Shown here in pieces: positions 6,602-12,513 of a DNA stretch of 12,513 bases. This DNA comes from an uncultured Collinsella sp. (GTDB taxonomy: Bacteria; Actinomycetota; Coriobacteriia; Coriobacteriales; Coriobacteriaceae), in contig CAJLLB010000052.1 in assembly GCA_905207425.1 (NCBI GenBank), positions 1 through 12,513 of the forward strand. The letters are read 5' to 3'. Position 1 is the stretch's first letter. Each line of letters begins with the position of its first letter. Below the pieces are notes generated by a model. The model did no database searches. It worked only from the letters and a program-made list of their open reading frames with translations, and was not told the origin of the DNA. A program made the translations under genes and the position numbers.

Positions 6602-6651
6602 ATCTGGGGTAACGCAATTGGCTGCCCAACAGGCCGCGCAAGACCATCCCC

Positions 6652-6689
6652 AAAAATAAAGGCGCCGGGAGGCGGAGGCTCCCGGCGCC
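6652..6689 (-). terminator. Strong intrinsic terminator of the PTS operon
   Basis: GGCGCCGGGAG and its perfect complement (11 bp; 6661-6671 and 6679-6689) enclose a 7-nt loop. On the minus strand the stem is followed by TTTATTTTTG. It lies 59 nt after the IIA stop. Confidence 0.88.
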
Positions 6690-6747
6690 CGTCAAAGGGA
6701 CTATGTTGTCTGTTGGACCGCACGGTCCGTCGCGGCGATAACGCCGA

Positions 6748-7080
6748 CTAGGCCTGAAGTGCCTGCAGCTGCTTGTGAACCTCGATGAGCTCCGTCGCCA
6801 TGACGCGCATGGTCTCGGTGCCGGCCATCTGGTCCTCGGCATGCAGCAAAATCAACGGGGCCTCGCCGTTACGCTCGCCGTTGGCCTCCTTCTTCAGAAG
6901 CCCCATGTGAACATCGTGGCCACCGTTATAGGCCTCGTCGCCCTGCTTGATAAGCTCCTCGGCGGCGTCAAAATCGCCCTCCTTGGCCTTTTGCACGGCA
7001 TTGATGTACATGCTCTTGGCGGTACCGACGTAGCTGATGATCTCAAAGCAGGTCATCTGCAGTTCGTTCATATCCTCCAT
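6748..7080 (-). CDS. PTS lactose/cellobiose-family IIA component
   Basis: This soluble phosphocarrier accepts phosphate from HPr and passes it to the IIB protein. The 110 residues are the usual length for the all-helical, trimeric Lac-family IIA. The active-site His80 and the metal-ligand Asp83 lie in ILLHAEDQM, matching the HAxD signature. The helices around FEIISYVGTAKSMYINAVQKA and FDAAEELIKQGDEAYN are typical. I use the ATG at 7080, with AGGTG upstream and 9 nt after the IIB stop. A GTG at 7089 directly after that stop and an ATG at 7071 close behind GGAGG are alternatives, so the start is uncertain by about three residues either way. It is the last gene before the operon terminator. Homologues are called LacF, CelC or ChbA. 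Sugar choice cannot be read from IIA. Confidence 0.93.
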   Translation of the reverse strand: MEDMNELQMTCFEIISYVGTAKSMYINAVQKAKEGDFDAAEELIKQGDEAYNGGHDVHMGLLKKEANGERNGEAPLILLHAEDQMAGTETMRVMATELIEVHKQLQALQA

Positions 7081-7089
7081 GCAGAGCAC

Positions 7090-7392
7090 CTAGCCCATCA
7101 CGCTGACGCAGTGGTCGATGATGCCGGCAGCGTTCATGCGGCCGTAGTCGACCATGTTGATAACCTCGACCGGGAAGCGGCCGGCGGCCTCCTTCTCAAA
7201 ATCGCCCTTGGTGTAGCCGATCTGCGGACCAAGCAGCAACATGTCGCACTCGTCCAGGTGATCGTGGGCCTCGTTCATGGGACGAGCCTCGACCTCAATA
7301 TCCAGACCACGGTTTGCAACCTCGGCCTGCATCTTCTGGACCAGCAGGCTCGTGGACATACCGGCATTGCAGCAGAGCATGATCTTCTTCAT
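7090..7392 (-). CDS. PTS lactose/cellobiose-family IIB component
   Basis: This cytosolic 100-residue phosphotransfer protein takes phosphate from IIA onto a cysteine and gives it to the sugar as IIC transports it. The N-terminal loop LCCNAGMSTSLLV carries Cys8 at the catalytic position (usually CSAGMSTSLL), and Cys7 is an extra neighbour. The middle LGPQIGY and the C-terminal VINMVDYGRMN segments are typical of cellobiose/chitobiose IIB. ATG 7392 follows AAGGAGG with 5-nt spacing, the strongest ribosome site in the operon. That is consistent with independent loading after the 160-nt gap that separates it from IIC. Its stop is 9 nt from the IIA start. Confidence 0.95.
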   Translation of the reverse strand: MKKIMLCCNAGMSTSLLVQKMQAEVANRGLDIEVEARPMNEAHDHLDECDMLLLGPQIGYTKGDFEKEAAGRFPVEVINMVDYGRMNAAGIIDHCVSVMG

Positions 7393-7491
7393 GGTTTCCT
7401 CCTTATAACTGCGCGGCGCGCAGACGACAACTGGTTTTATTCCTTGCGGCTATTGTGCCCACCCCCTGCATCTTTACACAAGGGAGAGAGC

Positions 7492-7524
7492 TGCGGGCAC
7501 CGGCACCGCGTACCGGCGCCCGCA
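7492..7524 (-). other. GC-rich intercistronic hairpin between IIC and IIB
   Basis: TGCGGGC/GCCCGCA and an inner CCGG/CCGG form an 11-bp stem with one mismatch and a 9-nt loop, 28 nt after the IIC stop. No U run follows (GCTCTCTCCC), so it is not a standard terminator. A role as mRNA processing or stability element setting different IIC and IIB-IIA levels is inference. Confidence 0.5.
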
Positions 7525-7552
7525 AAGGTGAAAGGGACGAACGTTAGGCGTT

Positions 7553-8896
7553 CTACTCGGCGAAAGCCTCCTGCTTGGCGATTGCCTTCTCGGAAATCTT
7601 CATAAAGGGCAGGTAGACGGCCATGCCAATGACAATCTCGATAGCCTGCCACACGCCGGCGCGCCAGTCAAAGCCCGTAGCGAGCAGGGCATTGATGACG
7701 GGAGGCATGGTCCAGGGCACCTGGGCGATGCAGGGGCTGATGATGCCTGCGCAGGTAAGGCCATAGGTGATGCCGATGAACAGATCGGGAAGAAGAACGA
7801 ACGGGATCATGAGCGGCAGGTTGTACACGATGGGGTAACCGTAGATAACCGGCTCGTTGATGTTGAACAGACCAGGCAGGATAGCCATCTTGGAAACGGT
7901 CTCGGAAGCCTTGTTCTTGGAGAACAGGAGCGTGTCGAGCAGGAGCATGAGGGTGCAGCCCGAGCCGCCGATGAGGGCGAAGCTGTTAACGATCTGCATG
8001 TTCATGTAGTGATCGGGCTGGATGGTGCCACCGGCGGCAAAGGTAGCCATGTTGTCGACGATGAGCATGGTCAGGATCGGCTCGACGGTAGCGCCAGAGA
8101 TGGTGGACTGGTGAATACCGACGCAGAACAGCAGGTTAGCAAGGGTGTAGATGAGGATAACAGCCCACGGACCGGCGTTCATGATGCTCTTGAGCGGGTT
8201 GGAGATGCACGTGGAGATGATGGTGCACAGATCGGTGCCGGCGCACACGGCGAGCAGGGCTGCGGCAAGAGCGAAGACCGCGAGGTTAAGCAGCATCGGA
8301 ATCATGACGTTGAAGGAGTTGGAGACCGCGGGAGGCACGCCCTCGCCCAGCTTAACCTTGAGCTTCTCGACGCCAGAAATCTTGATGAAGAGCGAGACGG
8401 AAAGCAGGGCGATGATAATAGCCGAGAACAGACCGTTGGTGCCGGTGTTGGCAGTCGAAAGGGCGCCCGTGACCTCGGCGGAGGTGATCTTGTCGGTGAG
8501 CAGTGGGCTCGTGGCGGCAAGCGAGGCGGTGATCTGCTGCGGCATCATGATGACGAAGGCAGAGATGGCGACGACCACGCAAGCGAGCGGGTTATCGAAA
8601 CGCTTGTTCTTGGCGAGGCTGTAGCCAATCAATCCGGCCAAGATAATGGCAGAGACGTTGAGGGTGCCCAGCGTAATTGCCGAGCCCCACGTCTGAAGGT
8701 TGGCAAGGCCCGCCGCATCGAGCGGGAACAGAGGGAACACGACGTTGTTAATAAGAACCGCGATACCCGCAAGGATATAGAGCGGCGTGATGGTCGCGAA
8801 GGCGTCACGCAGGGAACGCAGGTGAACCTGGTTTCCCACCTTCGCAGAGACCTCGGCAAACTTGTCGAGGAAGCTCTTTCCGTTGTCACTGGCCAT
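7553..8896 (-). CDS. PTS lactose/cellobiose-family IIC permease
   Basis: This is the membrane channel of the PTS, importing a beta-linked disaccharide with phosphorylation at the 6-position. The 447 residues are the normal length for stand-alone IIC of this family (CelB/ChbC-like). It has about ten hydrophobic segments starting near residue 33 (ITPLYILAGIAVLINNVVF). The family motifs are FCVGIHQSTISGA (257-269), carrying the conserved GIH, and GLFNINEPVIYGYPIV (342-357), carrying the substrate-binding Glu. ATG 8896 follows TAGGAG with 5-nt spacing. The 120-nt spacer to the upstream beta-glucosidase gene contains small GC palindromes (GGGCGTTCGCCC; GGTGG/CCACC) but no U-tract terminator, so the genes are probably one operon. 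Cellobiose or another beta-glucoside is the likely substrate because of the GH1 partner. Chitobiose and lactose remain possible. Confidence 0.95.
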   Translation of the reverse strand: MASDNGKSFLDKFAEVSAKVGNQVHLRSLRDAFATITPLYILAGIAVLINNVVFPLFPLDAAGLANLQTWGSAITLGTLNVSAIILAGLIGYSLAKNKRFDNPLACVVVAISAFVIMMPQQITASLAATSPLLTDKITSAEVTGALSTANTGTNGLFSAIIIALLSVSLFIKISGVEKLKVKLGEGVPPAVSNSFNVMIPMLLNLAVFALAAALLAVCAGTDLCTIISTCISNPLKSIMNAGPWAVILIYTLANLLFCVGIHQSTISGATVEPILTMLIVDNMATFAAGGTIQPDHYMNMQIVNSFALIGGSGCTLMLLLDTLLFSKNKASETVSKMAILPGLFNINEPVIYGYPIVYNLPLMIPFVLLPDLFIGITYGLTCAGIISPCIAQVPWTMPPVINALLATGFDWRAGVWQAIEIVIGMAVYLPFMKISEKAIAKQEAFAE

Positions 8897-9016
8897 GATT
8901 GCTCCTAACTTTCAAATCCGGCCTTTTCCTATGCGCACGGTGGTCTGTCGCCCTCTGCCACCAGATGTGCCATGTGTTGCGCGCGGCGGCGCGCGGTCTG
9001 GGCGTTCGCCCGGTCG

Positions 9017-10417
9017 CTAATCAACCACGTGGGTCGTGGCGACCTGTTTGAGCCAGGCCGCCGACTTCTTAAGGCGGCGCTTGTAGCCGTCCATGAGATC
9101 GACCTCGACAAAGCCGTAACGATTCTTAAAGGCATTGGCCCAAGACCAGTTATCGATGACGGCCCAGTAGTGATAGCCCCGGCACTTGGCGCCCTCGTCG
9201 ATGGCCTTGGCCACCCACTCCAGGTGCTGACGTACAAAGTCGACGCGGTAGTCATCCTGGATGGTTCCTTCGGCGTCACGGTTCTTGTATTCGTCCATGA
9301 TGCCGATGCCGTTCTCGGAAACGAACCACTCAAGATCGGGGTAGTTCTTAGCGCAGTCCATGCCAAAGTCGTAGAGGCCCTGCGGGTAGATCTCCCAGCC
9401 GCGGCTCTCGTTCATAACGGCGTCGGGCCATACGTACTCGTCGGCAAAGTGCGGCAGGCCGTACTGGTCGACCTTGCTCGCCGGCGCCTGAACACGCGTG
9501 GGGTGGTAGTAGTTGCAGCCGAGCCAGTCGACAACACCCTGCTTGAGGATCTCTTGGTCGCCGGCGCGGAACGGGAGCTTAACGCCGCCCTCGGCCAGGC
9601 TGTCGAGCACGTCGGCAGGAAGCTCGCCCTTGGTGATGAGGTCGAGCCACCAGCGGTTGTTGATGCCGCTGGTCATGCGCACGGCCTCGAGGTCCGCCTC
9701 GCTGGGGTTCTCCTTGGTGTAGACCGGGGTAAAGCAGTTGATCATGCCGATCTTGGCATCGGCGCGAATAGCGCCCTCGTCATAGGCGCGACGATAGTTG
9801 GCCACGGCCAGCGCGTGCGCCAGCGAGATGTGATACTGCACGGTGCGGGCGCGGTTGAAGTCGTGGAGCTGCGGGAACCACACGCCCTCCTGATAGCGCT
9901 GCTCGGGCTCGACGATGGGCTCGTTAAAGGTGAACCAGTACTTAATCTCCTGGCCAAACTCGTGGAAGGCGACGTCGGCGTAATGTGCGTAAGCCTCGAC
10001 AACCTCACGGCTCTCCCAGCCGCCACGGTTAAAGAGGTAGGTGGGCATGTCAAAGTGGTACAAGTTGACAAACGGCTCCAAGCCGGCTTCGCGAGAGGCG
10101 CGGAACAACTCGTGATACCACGCGGCACCTTCCTCGTTGAGGTTGCCGTCGGCATCGAGCAGACGGCTCCACTGGATGGAAGTGCGATAGGTATCCAGAC
10201 CCAAGTCCTTCAAAATGCGAAGGTCTTCCTGGTACTTGGCCATAAAGTCATTGCCGGCGTAAGAGCCAACGCGGTTGTAGAACGAACCCAGATCCTGGAT
10301 GGACCAGGTGTCCCACAGGTTCTCGAGCTTGCCGCCCTGGTTCCACTGACCCTCAGTCTGCGGGCCGGACATAGCAGCGCCAAAGAAGAAGTCGTTGGGC
10401 AGCTGATACTGTGCCAT
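9017..10417 (-). CDS. GH1 6-phospho-beta-glucosidase
   Basis: This cytosolic glycoside hydrolase family 1 enzyme would cleave the phosphorylated disaccharide delivered by the PTS, giving glucose-6-phosphate and glucose. The 466 residues form one TIM barrel of normal GH1 length. The acid/base Glu166 lies in FTFNEP, and the nucleophile Glu368 in VSENGIGI. Sugar contacts include Gln20 (SGPQTEG) and His121 (LYHFDMP). Phospho-sugar GH1 enzymes carry Ser-x6-Lys-x-Tyr near the C-terminus. Here the segment is NWSWANAFKNRYGF, so Ser425 and Tyr434 are present. The usual Lys position is Asn432, with Lys431 next to it. ATG 10417 follows GAGGA with 5-nt spacing, and a TTG codon precedes it. Phospho-specificity is inferred from Ser425 and the PTS neighbours. 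6-phospho-beta-galactosidase is the main alternative. Confidence 0.9.
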   Translation of the reverse strand: MAQYQLPNDFFFGAAMSGPQTEGQWNQGGKLENLWDTWSIQDLGSFYNRVGSYAGNDFMAKYQEDLRILKDLGLDTYRTSIQWSRLLDADGNLNEEGAAWYHELFRASREAGLEPFVNLYHFDMPTYLFNRGGWESREVVEAYAHYADVAFHEFGQEIKYWFTFNEPIVEPEQRYQEGVWFPQLHDFNRARTVQYHISLAHALAVANYRRAYDEGAIRADAKIGMINCFTPVYTKENPSEADLEAVRMTSGINNRWWLDLITKGELPADVLDSLAEGGVKLPFRAGDQEILKQGVVDWLGCNYYHPTRVQAPASKVDQYGLPHFADEYVWPDAVMNESRGWEIYPQGLYDFGMDCAKNYPDLEWFVSENGIGIMDEYKNRDAEGTIQDDYRVDFVRQHLEWVAKAIDEGAKCRGYHYWAVIDNWSWANAFKNRYGFVEVDLMDGYKRRLKKSAAWLKQVATTHVVD

Positions 10418-10453
10418 CAAAGTCCTCGCTTTCGTGTTCTAGAGCTTCCGGTT

Positions 10454-10539
10454 GGAGACGGGTTTGCTTTGGCAGGTTATCCGGCGCGGGCGCGCACCGG
10501 CCATACCGATATCCAACCCGCCAAAACAAAACCGTCCCC
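10454..10539 (-). repeat. 86-nt near-perfect hairpin in the beta-glucosidase leader
   Basis: Arms 10454-10478 and 10515-10539 are 25-nt imperfect inverted repeats. On plus there are four mismatches. In minus-strand RNA three of these become G-U pairs, leaving one U-C mismatch. The inner 10481-10500 forms a further 8-bp GC stem whose only imperfect pair is again G-U on minus only. It lies between the predicted bgl start of transcription (about 10578) and the ATG at 10417. Arm sequence (TTTGGC-GGTT core) recurs at 6576-6599. This could be a leader RNA structure, a REP/BIME-like repeat, or both. Confidence 0.6.
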
Positions 10540-10584
10540 AAACGGTCGATCCTGTTGTGCGGAAGGATTCCGTTCGTTGCTTAA

Positions 10585-10612
10585 ACTATAGCGCTCTAAT
10601 TTTAAAAGTAAA
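10585..10612 (-). promoter_or_regulatory. Promoter of the beta-glucosidase-PTS operon
   Basis: On the minus strand TTTACT (-35, 10612-10607), a 16-nt AT-rich spacer and TATAGT (-10, 10590-10585; 5/6 to consensus). This predicts a leader of about 160 nt before ATG 10417. An AAAAGTAA motif overlaps the -35 box, a position suited to repression by the divergent GntR protein. Confidence 0.55.
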
Positions 10613-10691
10613 GCGTCTTTTTCTTTTTTCTTTCTCGAACTTCTTAGATAAAAGTAATATGGATGCCCTGTTGAGGGTTATACTTACTTTT
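10604..10691. promoter_or_regulatory. Three AAAAGTAA motifs: candidate GntR operators
   Basis: AAAAGTAA occurs at 10604-10611 and 10650-10657 on plus, and at 10684-10691 on minus (read TTACTTTT). The first overlaps the bgl -35 box and the third lies within the regulator's own predicted promoter. The second and third form an inverted pair 26 nt apart. Three copies in 88 nt of a divergent regulator/target gap suggest binding sites. AT-richness raises the chance background, so this is a hypothesis. Confidence 0.4.
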
Positions 10692-10699
10692 TGTATTCA
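10671..10699 (+). promoter_or_regulatory. Candidate promoter of the GntR regulator
   Basis: TTGAGG (-35), a 17-nt spacer and TATTCA (-10), each 4/6 to consensus. It would give a very short leader before AAGGAGG at 10711. An alternative -10, TAATAT, lies at 10655-10660 without a clear -35. The palindrome CATATATG (10698-10705) overlaps the predicted -10/start region. Confidence 0.35.
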
Positions 10700-10721
10700 T
10701 ATATGTCGGAAAGGAGGTTCC

Positions 10722-11441
10722 ATGATTCCCAAATACGAGGCGATAGCTGCAGATATTCGTCGAAGTATCGAGGATGGCGCTCTTAAACCGGGCGACAAGC
10801 TTCCCACCGTCGTTGAGTTCTGTGAGCTCTATAGCGTTTCCAAAATCACCGTCAAACGAGCTATCGAGCAAATCACCGAGGAAGGTCTTATTACCAGCCG
10901 GCGCGGATCGGGTACCTACGTTAAGGACACGGCGGGACTTCCCGGCCAAGCGTTTTTCCAGGGCAAAAACGACCGTGCCCAGGGCTTTTCGTATGAGCAC
11001 CGCGGGGAAAAGGTGACCTCGGTGGTCTACGATTTCTCGATTGTTAATCCACCAGCGGACATCGCAGCCCAGCTGGGAATTGCCGAGGATGACTTTGCCT
11101 ATCACGTCGTGCGCGTGCGTCAGGCCGATGGGAAGCCCATCGTTATCGAGTACACCTACATGCCCCTCGAGCTGATTCCAGGCCTTAAAAAGAAGGACCT
11201 GTACGGATCGGTCTACCATTTCATCCGCGAGCAATGCGGGCTGAAAATTTCGAGCTTCCACCGTACCATTCGCGCCGTGGCAGCAACCGAGGAAGAAGCC
11301 AATCGCCTGGACACCAAACCTGGCTCTCCCCTGCTCGAGCTCACCCAGATTGGCTTTTTGGACAGCGGCGCCGCCTTTGAGTATTCGGTCTCGCGCAACG
11401 TTGGCGACCGCTTTGAGTTGCACAACGTAACGTTGGCATAG
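10722..11441 (+). CDS. GntR-family (HutC/UTRA) transcriptional regulator of the beta-glucoside operon
   Basis: This one-component repressor binds DNA through an N-terminal winged helix-turn-helix and a sugar-phosphate-type ligand through a C-terminal UTRA domain. The 239 residues are typical. The DNA-binding domain spans about 1-68, with PKYEAIAADIRRSIEDGALKPG, the recognition helix region SVSKITVKRAIEQI, and the wing GLITSRRGSGTYV. The UTRA domain covers about 85-235 and includes YHVVRVRQADGKPIVIEYTYMP and the closing AFEYSVSRNVGDRF. ATG 10722 follows a strong AAGGAGG with 4-nt spacing. The open frame reaching back to 10452 lacks family similarity before this. Divergent position next to the bgl-PTS operon suggests it controls that operon, probably released by a phosphorylated beta-glucoside or glucose-6-phosphate. 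Ligand and operator are inferred. Confidence 0.93.
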   Translation: MIPKYEAIAADIRRSIEDGALKPGDKLPTVVEFCELYSVSKITVKRAIEQITEEGLITSRRGSGTYVKDTAGLPGQAFFQGKNDRAQGFSYEHRGEKVTSVVYDFSIVNPPADIAAQLGIAEDDFAYHVVRVRQADGKPIVIEYTYMPLELIPGLKKKDLYGSVYHFIREQCGLKISSFHRTIRAVAATEEEANRLDTKPGSPLLELTQIGFLDSGAAFEYSVSRNVGDRFELHNVTLA

Positions 11442-11515
11442 GTTTTTGTAGTCATCCGGGCGCTCGCTTTGAGCTGTTTTGTGCAGCGCCCGCACAACAC
11501 AATGGGGGTATAAAC

Positions 11516-12448
11516 ATGTCCGATTTGATTAAGCTGACGCCGATCTTTCACGAGAAGATCTGGGGCGGCCGCCAGCTCGAAACCGTATTTGGTTACGACA
11601 TTCCCGATGGTCCCATCGGTGAGTGCTGGGCCATCTCGGCCCACCCCAACGGCGACTGCCAGATCGCTGAGGGCCCGTACGCCGGTCACACGCTGTCATG
11701 GCTGTGGGCCGAGCACCGCGAGCTCTTTGGCAACTGTGAAGGCAAGGAGTTCCCGCTGCTCATCAAGATTCTGGACGCCAAGGACGACCTTTCGATCCAG
11801 ATTCACCCCAACGACGAGTACGCCGCCAAGCACGAGAACGGCAGCTTGGGCAAAACCGAGTGCTGGTATGTGCTGGACTGCGAGCCCGGTGCCACGATCA
11901 TTGTCGGCCAGCGCGCCAAGGACCGCGTCGAGGCCGCACAGATGATCGAGGAAGGCCGTTGGGACGACATGCTCAACGTGCTGCCGATCCACAAGGGCGA
12001 CTTTTTCCAGATTGATTCCGGTACCGTGCATGCCATCAAGACCGGCACGCTCATTTTGGAGACGCAGCAGTCGAGCGACGTGACGTATCGTCTGTACGAC
12101 TACGACCGCCCCGGCACCGACGGCAAGCTGCGCCCACTGCACATTGAGCAGAGCCTCGATTGCATCGACTTTGATGCTCAGGCTCCGACCGACGGCACGG
12201 TAACCGCACCCGAGGTCGATGGCGTGACCGAGCTCGAGTCTAACTCCTGCTACACCGTCGATCGCGTGCGCGTCGACGGCAGCAAGACCCTCGACCAGCG
12301 CTGGCCCTTCATGTGTCTGTCGGTCATCGACGGCGAAGGCACCGTCTGCGGCGACCCCGTCCACAAGGGAAGCCACCTGCTGGCCCCGAGCACCGTCAGC
12401 TCCATCGACCTCGAAGGCAAGATGGAACTGATCATCAGCCACCTGTAG
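11516..12448 (+). CDS. manA: Mannose-6-phosphate isomerase, class I
   Basis: This cytosolic zinc enzyme interconverts mannose-6-phosphate and fructose-6-phosphate, linking mannose use or mannosylation precursors to glycolysis. The 310 residues match the short bacterial (Bacillus ManA-like) cupin form. The four zinc ligands are visible: Gln95 and His97 in SIQIHPND, Glu115 in GKTECW, and His172 in SGTVHAI. The N-terminal KIWGGRQL and the catalytic-region SDVTYRLYDYDR (Arg192) are also conserved. ATG 11516 follows GGGGG with 7-nt spacing, a weaker ribosome site. It starts 74 nt after the GntR stop. The gap has a 7-bp hairpin (GGGCGCT/AGCGCCC, 11458-11491) with no U run, so co-transcription with the regulator is plausible. 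A perfect 15-bp hairpin follows the gene. Confidence 0.95.
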   Translation: MSDLIKLTPIFHEKIWGGRQLETVFGYDIPDGPIGECWAISAHPNGDCQIAEGPYAGHTLSWLWAEHRELFGNCEGKEFPLLIKILDAKDDLSIQIHPNDEYAAKHENGSLGKTECWYVLDCEPGATIIVGQRAKDRVEAAQMIEEGRWDDMLNVLPIHKGDFFQIDSGTVHAIKTGTLILETQQSSDVTYRLYDYDRPGTDGKLRPLHIEQSLDCIDFDAQAPTDGTVTAPEVDGVTELESNSCYTVDRVRVDGSKTLDQRWPFMCLSVIDGEGTVCGDPVHKGSHLLAPSTVSSIDLEGKMELIISHL

Positions 12449-12472
12449 GTCGCACCAACAACCCAAACGCAA

Positions 12473-12510
12473 CAAGGGGCTCTCCCGTCCATGTGCGGGA
12501 GAGCCCCTTG
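12473..12510 (+). terminator. Perfect 15-bp hairpin downstream of manA, probable terminator
   Basis: CAAGGGGCTCTCCCG and its exact complement enclose an 8-nt loop, starting 25 nt after the manA stop. The stem is strong. Only CCA follows before the window ends, so a T run cannot be seen, and on the minus strand TTGCGTTTGG follows. It is called a terminator from position and stem strength. Confidence 0.6.
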
Positions 12511-12513
12511 CCA

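Noticed and set aside
8972..10591. 539-codon plus-strand open frame opposite the GH1 gene
   Set aside because: Mirror of the conserved GH1 gene. Composition is shadow-like with no convincing ribosome site, and the same reasoning applies to the frames at 2853-3764, 5511-6659, 6775-7605 and 8009-8908.
10452..10721. N-terminal extension of the GntR regulator to an ATG at 10452
   Set aside because: It would run through the leader hairpin and promoter region. AAGGAGG and the conserved MIPKYEAIAADI start define ATG 10722.
1..12513. CRISPR array, tRNA, rRNA or prophage segment
   Set aside because: No regularly spaced direct repeats, no cloverleaf or conserved rRNA strings, and no integrase or phage structural genes were seen in the window.

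Overview
The window is high-GC, densely coded bacterial chromosome. The codon bias, the strong GGAGG-type ribosome sites and the gene set (family II pyrophosphatase, GH1 plus lactose/cellobiose-type PTS, ROK kinase, class Ie aspartate aminotransferase, small STAS protein) fit an anaerobic gut actinobacterium of the Coriobacteriia. Collinsella is my best guess. That is an inference from gene content and style, not a database match.

Left part (1-2498). A TatA/TatB-family translocase gene runs off the left edge on the minus strand. Next, also on minus, come a SpoIIAA/RsbV-like STAS protein and a class Ie aspartate aminotransferase, only 51 nt apart and probably co-transcribed. A divergent 84-residue protein of unknown function lies on the plus strand.

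Middle part (2499-6506). A 372-nt gene-poor stretch holds a 188-bp unit bounded by 13-bp perfect inverted repeats. Its right repeat lies inside a strong plus-strand terminator hairpin. Then, all on minus, come the Na+/H+ antiporter nhaA with a structured leader, the Mn-dependent inorganic pyrophosphatase ppaC with its own terminator, and a ROK-family glucokinase.

Right part (6652-11441) is a beta-glucoside utilisation locus. A minus-strand operon reads GH1 6-phospho-beta-glucosidase, PTS IIC, IIB, IIA and ends in a strong terminator. A divergent GntR/UTRA regulator lies upstream. The PTS would import and phosphorylate a beta-disaccharide such as cellobiose. The GH1 enzyme would split it into glucose-6-phosphate and glucose, and the adjacent ROK kinase could phosphorylate the free glucose. 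The divergent promoter region carries three copies of AAAAGTAA (candidate operator half-sites). The bgl mRNA leader contains an 86-nt near-perfect hairpin whose imperfections become G-U pairs only in the minus-strand RNA. A related hairpin lies upstream of the glucokinase gene.

Right end (11442-12513). Mannose-6-phosphate isomerase manA follows the regulator on the plus strand, possibly as its operon partner, and ends at a 15-bp perfect hairpin at the window edge.

I found no tRNA, rRNA, CRISPR array or intact insertion sequence. The most unusual features are the structured non-coding elements, not the genes.
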